From NCBI GenBank assembly GCA_029204225.1, contig CM055111.1, forward strand, positions 5,093,403 to 5,157,402: 64,000 nucleotides of DNA, written 5' to 3'. This DNA is from Diphasiastrum complanatum. Taxonomy: Eukaryota > Streptophyta > Lycopodiopsida > Lycopodiales > Lycopodiaceae. Below the pieces are notes generated by a model that saw nothing but the letters and a program-made list of their open reading frames with translations, had not been told where the DNA came from and ran no database searches. Shown one piece after another: positions 53,443-64,000 of this stretch; the stretch's first letter is position 1, and the number at the start of each line of letters is the position of its first letter. The position numbers and the translations under genes were made by a program.

Positions 53443-53760
53443 GTAATAATCTAGTATTGTTCAGGCACAACTTGCCAATGTTTACCAGAGATCTGTTTAT
53501 GAAATGTAAAAATGTATGAGCAGAGGTTGGAATGCACCTCAAAATAAGTGATGGTATACTTCCTTAAATAGATCCACATATTTTGAGGTCTTTTTCGACC
53601 TCCACTAATTCCAACCCATTATCAACAGATTCATCAATAAAAGTAGAGATTTGTTTCTAAAATGTAAATATGTTTTCATAAATCCTAATGTAAATAAAAT
53701 TGAATGTAGTCCTACACTACAAAACATGCATCTACAACAAAAAATAGGAGACAACAAAGG
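53443..53760. repeat. 345-bp tandem duplication, copy 1
   Basis: Aligns almost throughout with 53787-54129. Shared blocks include CTCAAAATAAGTGATG, TTTCGACCTCCACT and ATTGAATGTAGTCCTACACT. Confidence 0.85.
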
Positions 53761-53786
53761 TATACAATCTAGCATTTATGAGGTGA

Positions 53787-54129
53787 CCATAACAATCTAG
53801 CATTGTTCAAGCACTACTTGCTAATGTTTATCAGAGATTTGTTTTTGAAATGTACAAATTTATGAGCAGAGGTCGGAATAATACACCTCAAAATAAGTGA
53901 TGATATACTATCTTAAATAGATCCACATATTGCGAGGTCTATTTCGACCTCCACTGATTCCACACCCAAGTTGATAAATCTACCCATTGTCAACAGATTT
54001 ATCAATAAAAGTAGAGAGTTGTTTCTAAAATGTGTAGATCTATTTTCATAAATCCTAATGTAAATAAAATTGAATGTAGTCCTACACTACAAAATGTGGA
54101 TCTACAACAAAAAATAGGAGATAACAAAA
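53787..54129. repeat. 345-bp tandem duplication, copy 2
   Basis: Second copy, with an extra segment near 53965. No coding potential is recognised in either copy. Confidence 0.85.
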
Positions 54130-54782
54130 TTGCACAAGTTTCTAGATTTGCTACTAATTGTGTTAGTCAGCTGCTAGGATGGTGTTTGAGCCAAAAAATT
54201 GGCATACAGACCAGTAAAATAATTTCAGAACAAAACTCATACAACTATTGCCTTATGGGAAAATTATAGAACTACTCATCACAATTAAAGATTCTGCTAG
54301 AAAAAACACCTAAGCTTTACAAATCTATCATAAAATTCATAGATTTGTCATTTGAAAGCTCAAAAAAAATGTAAGGGGAGGTCAGAATAGCCATTGAAAC
54401 AGACACTAGTATATTGTTAAAAATAGCATGAAATGAGCAGTGCATTAAAGCCCTAAGAAAATCTACCTATAGTTCCACAGAAGCCGCTGTTATTGAACGG
54501 TAAGTGGATCGGATTTTTCTACTAAAACGGTATCGAAAAATTAACTAAGGGTCGGATTTATTAGACTTGATTCGATCCGATCCAGGGTAGAAGATGCCCA
54601 GATTTATCAAACCTGATCTGATCCAGGGTCGAAGACGCCCAAATATTTTTCCCATCGATCGAATTCGATCCAAGGTCGAAAAATGACATTTTGATGGAAT
54701 TGACATTGGGTCAAAAAATAGGCTTGGGTCAAAAAAAATTCGATCTTAAATTTTTTTCATCCTTTGCTAAAATTTTGAGCCT

Positions 54783-56077
54783 TCATATTCTATTGCACAA
54801 GAAATTGGCACACAGCAAAGCTTGATCCCAAAATGGTTTGTCAAGATTAGCACTTAACCTCATAGCTTTAGCACTTTCACATAAAGTCCTATTCTTCCTC
54901 TCAGCCACTCCATTTTGTTGTGAGGTCCTTGATGTTGTATACTCCCTCTTGATTCCATGCTCATCACAAAAGGCCTTGAACTTGTTAGATAGGTACTCAC
55001 CACCATTGTCACCTCTCAACCACTTGATCTTTGTGGAAAATTGGTTCTCTCTTGCATTCTTGAACTTGATAAAGACATCACACACTTCATCCTTGCTCTT
55101 TAGTAAATAGATCCAACAAAATCTACTAAAATCATCAATGAACGTTACATACATCTTAGCTGCACTATTGCTATCACCCTCTTGTCATCTCCATATGCCA
55201 ACAAAGAAGTGAAGTACTCTTTGTGAAAGGTCATGTGTGAACTTGCTCCACTATCAATCCACCAAAGATCTAGATCTCCATCATTAGCAAGCATACATGA
55301 AGATATCACAAAAGCATCATCATTTGCATCTTGAACATCCAAACCATCCTCATCAAGAGTAATATTACCTTGCTTGTCTCCTTGATCTCTCTTCTTCTTG
55401 TAGCACTCACTCGCAAAGTGTCCTTTGATGCCACAATAGAAGCACTTGAGGTTTGATCTATCCTTCTTTTTGCCACTTGAAGAAGCATCCACTTGATCTT
55501 GCCCTTTAGACCACTTACTTTTGGTTTTGCCCTTAATTTGCCCTTTGTGAACATAGCAACCTCTTGAAGTGTCAATGTAGATCCACCTCTTGATTGAAGC
55601 CTATATTCCTCATTGATCAAGATCTCTTGAAGATCCATAAAACTTGGCAAAGTCTTTTGAATAGCAATACTTTGAACAATGTTAGCATGAGCATCCAACA
55701 TGCCATTAAGAAGCACTTGAATAAGCTCTCCTTAATGCTTTCATCTATGCAAGCCAACTCATCATTCAATGCTTTCATTCTCAAAACAATAGTACTTGGA
55801 CTTTCTTTATTCTTTTGCAAACAAGAAAAGATTTGCCTTCTTATAGTCAGCACTCTAGAAGTAGACTTGGATTCATAAAGCTTCTTTAATGAATCCCAAG
55901 CATCCTTAGATGCAGTACACTTACCAACTTCCTTGAAAAGCTCATTGGTAACATTCATCTTGATAATGTGTAGAGCCCTTTTGGCCCTCTTATCATACCT
56001 CATTTGATCTTGCTGTGTTGCTAGTCTCTTCTCTAGACCTCCAACGATATCCAAAACATCATTCATCTCAAGGAAGA
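54783..56077 (-). pseudogene. Copia gag-protease-integrase remnant, deleted
   Basis: This minus-strand copy has the complete element's gag (TNELFKEVGKCTASKDAWDS), a CCHC knuckle (CFYCGIKGHFASEC) and an intact protease motif (WWIDSGASSHMT). About 55150 a deletion joins the protease directly to the integrase core (MYVTFIDDFSRFCWIYLL, RGDNGGEY, QQNGVAERKNRT). It stops at NFLCNR near 54790, so reverse transcriptase is absent. A frameshift lies near 55725 and the gag start is lost at about 56077. Confidence 0.92.
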
Positions 56078-56189
56078 ATATCCTATGACATGAATGCCTA
56101 GGGCATCTCCATATGAGATTAATATTTTATATGTTTTGCAAGAATCTTGTTGAGGTCTTAGACATCAACAAGTCGTCACCAAAACATAC

Positions 56190-57391
56190 TTGTATTCTTC
56201 AGAAACATGCAAAATCAAAACTTCTCAAAGGCCAAGCTCATCGAGCTAGTGACATTTGGGATCAGATTCATTGTGATCTCTGTGGCCAATGAAAATCCCA
56301 TAATGCGAAGGATTGATGTATTTTATTACCTTTATCGACAATTTTTTCTGATGAACCACTATCAAAAGCATGTCTATGTTCTCAACAATTTAGACATCTA
56401 TCTAAAATCCAGACATGAAAGAAGATCAAAATTCTATGCATAGATGGAGGGAGAGAGATCAATTCAAATGATATTAATGACTTTCCAAGTGAATATAAAA
56501 TTCAGAAACAATATTCTTCATGCGACAATCCTCAGTAGAATGGAGTAGTTGAACGAAAAAATCAAACTCTTGTAAAATCAGCAAGATCCATGTTATTAGT
56601 TGCTAATCTTTCAAATAACTTCTAGGTAGCGGCAATCACAATAGCCTACTATATTTAGAATTGTTGCAGTACCAAGGCCATCAACAAAAAAAACCCACGA
56701 GGAAGTTTGGTTAGATACAAGACCATCCGTAGATCATCTAAGAATTTTGGAATGTGTATGGTATGTCCTAATTCCATTAGAACTAAGAAAAAATTTGATT
56801 GCAAAAGAAGGTAATGTGGGTCTGTTTAATAGATAGAATGAGCTCATGCTCTCATCAGTTTTTGTTAAGTTGGACATCAATATAGTGTCATCAAACTTGA
56901 TTCCCATCGTTATGACCTTCCCTTCAGGACACCCTTGAACTTTGAGATGACTCCTAAAGCTACCTAAATGTTCTTTATGAGCATTGACTAGATAAAAGAG
57001 TACATTATCAAATTTTCTTACAATTTGGCAATGACAATAAAATAGTAACATTCTAATTAATAATATTAGGGCCAATTCTAAGGCGCCATCATTTCAGCTT
57101 ATATTGTTAGTTCATTGAAACCAATTGTAATTGTAGCAAAAAAATAATTCACACCAAGCATTCGATTTCATAGTACATATTAAAGTTTTAAAAAGAATCT
57201 AGCGTGCTAAAGTAAAGTATTAGTATGTTTATGAAAAGACTAGTTGCAAAGGCATATAAATAGTACATTGTAGATCATAAGATCATAAGACTAGGTAGAA
57301 GATATCTTTAGCAAGCCACTGAGTAAAGATAAGTTTGAAAACTATAAAAGTAAATCTTCAACTATTTATATAACTAGACTTTTAGGGAGAG
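56190..57391 (+). pseudogene. Strongly decayed plus-strand Copia remnant
   Basis: Integrase traces include KIKILCIDGG, NPQ-stop-NGVVERKNQT and KSARSMLLVANLSNNF. The polyprotein end reads EDIFSKPLSKDKFENYKSKS at 57295-57360. A purine-rich TTTTAGGGAGAG (57380-57391) comes before a TGTTACATG LTR-like start at 57392. Several TAG codons replace glutamine or tryptophan. It belongs to a different Copia clade from the copy beside it. Confidence 0.75.
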
Positions 57392-57620
57392 TGTTACATG
57401 TAAAAGTCCAATTTGATGTATCTTTAGTTGTTCAACTTAGCCATCTATGTACCACGTTGAGGCTTTGGAGGAAGCAACATGTGTTGCACAATTGAGGTCT
57501 ATGTCCTTGCATGAGTTTCCCACAATGTAATTTTGTATATACTCACAAGTTGAAAGTAAAAAATATTACTTCATTATCTTGAGTCTTTGGTTGCTAGGCA
57601 AACTTTGTTTCTTCAATCGA
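57392..57620 (+). repeat. Probable start of the 3' LTR of that remnant
   Basis: TGTTACATGTAAAAGTCC directly follows the purine tract; the right end is not defined. Confidence 0.45.
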
Positions 57621-62655
<5,035 letters not shown>

Positions 62656-63271
62656 TGTTGTAGATAAGTGATGGTAGGTCCAATATAGAGAGAGATCTAA
62701 TCCTCAATAGTCATTGAATTGAACGTTTTATTCGGATTAAGTAGTACTCGCCAAAACAAAGATCTCATATGGTATCTTATAAGTCCTCAATCCAAGGATC
62801 CTATTCTAAGCATGCCAATCATAACAAACAGAAGGGAACCAATGGTGGACAAACCAACCCAACCAAACCTAGATCGAACGGATCTAGCCCCCAAGCTATG
62901 GATCAATCACTCAAAGAGGAATGAGGCATCACACCAACAACATCATGCCACCGGTCATGCTATCAAGCATACACTAGTGAGAGCCCAATAGGTATACTTA
63001 TACCCTCCAAGGCCCATGCACCACTAGTAGTGCAATGTGACACCTCACTAGACAACTCTACAGCCTATCTGGGCCATGTCATCCAGTTCTCCAATGACTC
63101 ACTGATAGACCCATACAAATCCACCGTCGAGTATTTAGGCCTACAACCATTAATTATGACCATGTACACATAAGGGCCCCAATTCCCTTATAGTCACAAT
63201 TAACTTACATGTTGTTGGTCTACCGGTCTCTAGCATGGACATGCTACCCGAGACCAGTCATGGGCATGACA
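62656..63271 (-). repeat. 3' LTR of a Ty3/Gypsy element
   Basis: The right end is set by a minus-strand polypurine tract AAGGGGGGAAGAA (63272-63285) followed by TGTCATGCCC. The left end at TGTTG near 62656 is a guess that gives about 616 bp; no second LTR is in the window to confirm it. Confidence 0.55.
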
Positions 63272-63289
63272 TTCTTCCCCCCTTATTCA

Positions 63290-64000
63290 AGTTATGTCCT
63301 CATAACTTAAAACTGGGGAAGTTCCTCCTTAAGCTTCCTTCATGTTCCTAGGAATTATCATCGTCAGTACATCCCTTCCATCGAACCAGATGCTTGGTAA
63401 CTATACGATCTCACAATCGTTTAGTTCTTGTATCCAAGATCTTTTCGGGTTCAAGCGGAGACACACCCTATGATTCATCCAACAGGTCCAATCGACCTCT
63501 AGATCCAAGATGCTCTCCTTCACGTAGACTCTTTCAGAGACGGCTTATGTGAAATACGGGATGCACTTGAGATCCATCCGGGAGTTCCAATTGGTAAGCT
63601 AAGGATTCGATCTTTTTCAAGATTTTAAACGGTCCTCTAAATCTAGGGGACGATTAGTAATTCTAGCTAGTACACATTACACTTGAATCCATCGAGATTC
63701 TCAAAAAATACCCAACCGCCCACCTGGAAGTCTCTCGGTGATCTTTTTAGACTTGCATAAAGTTGGTCCCCATCTTGGGTACACTAGACATTCTCACGTG
63801 CCATCCATAGCATTTCTTGCATATCATGTAAGAAATTCGCTACTTTCTAAACTTTGAACGACTGAGTCTCTACTGCAATGGGTGATATAGGTTATAAACT
63901 ATACGTAAGCACGCACAGGCTAGAACCGGTAGCCAAATGCTTACTGTAACTCAATCTCTATCAAGGTGATTACCTCTTCGAGGAGAATGCTGTGAAAATA
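63290..64000 (-). pseudogene. Ty3/Gypsy integrase C-terminus with chromodomain-like end
   Basis: The minus strand reads [20 protein letters not shown] (GPF module near 63627-63635), [14 protein letters not shown], then EKILDTRTKRL and TKHLVRWKG with DDDNS before a stop where Trp is expected, typical of a chromovirus C-terminus. The upstream part to 64000 (LKRSPRDFQVG) continues off the window. At least four in-frame stops are TGA or TAG explicable by C-to-T or G-to-A changes. The element is inactive. Confidence 0.85.

Overview
The window reads as nuclear DNA of a land plant with a large, repeat-rich genome. The evidence is plant-type Copia elements primed by the initiator-methionine tRNA, a chromovirus-like Ty3/Gypsy end, a cytokinin-pathway gene with plant intron positions, AT-rich spacers and very long (GA/CT)n arrays. 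I cannot name the species. The only confidently intact host gene is a six-exon AHP gene (histidine phosphotransfer protein, minus strand, 23227-26062). All six exons join to exactly 151 codons plus stop.

Left third (1-16.5 kb). Several spliced, mostly broken, non-retroviral genes lie here: a proline-rich exon (623-1218, minus), a histone H3/CENH3-like reading frame (3020-3412, minus), unknown gene A (10361-11877, plus) and a transposase-like gene B (11907 to about 14620, minus) that meets gene A tail to tail. The H3-like frame and gene A are divergent. Their leaders carry related clusters of short inverted repeats built on a GATATCGGWTCRACGCGC-like motif, and a third cluster sits at 169-325. 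A young, apparently complete Copia element (4151-10010, minus) is inserted between them, with a 5-bp target duplication, LTRs differing by one base and an unbroken 1316-codon polyprotein. Copia remnants follow at 15-16.5 kb.

Middle (16.5-39 kb). This part holds spacer DNA with hairpin clusters, minisatellites and a palindromic compound microsatellite, then the AHP gene with a duplicated telo-box-like promoter segment. Next is a second tail-to-tail pair: gene E (27059-27909, plus, open) and coiled-coil gene D (27989-29002, minus), which has eight in-frame TAG/TAA codons and no frameshift. Broken Copia copies follow at 29-32.1 kb (plus), 33.1-33.9 kb (minus) and 34.5-37.0 kb (minus, internally deleted so that gag joins RNase H), then a coding-like stretch ending at an LTR-like sequence at 38.7 kb.

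Right third (39-64 kb). This is mostly spacer. It holds giant GA/CT arrays (39.65, 41.72, 46.86 and 61.41 kb), Copia fragments (43, 44.5, 54.8-56.1 and 56.2-57.4 kb), an isolated Copia-type LTR (50228-50829), two local duplications (51.9-52.8 and 53.4-54.1 kb), and the 3' end of a decayed Ty3/Gypsy element running off the right edge.

Most premature stops in the broken genes can be explained by single C-to-T or G-to-A changes, as expected from decay of methylated cytosines.
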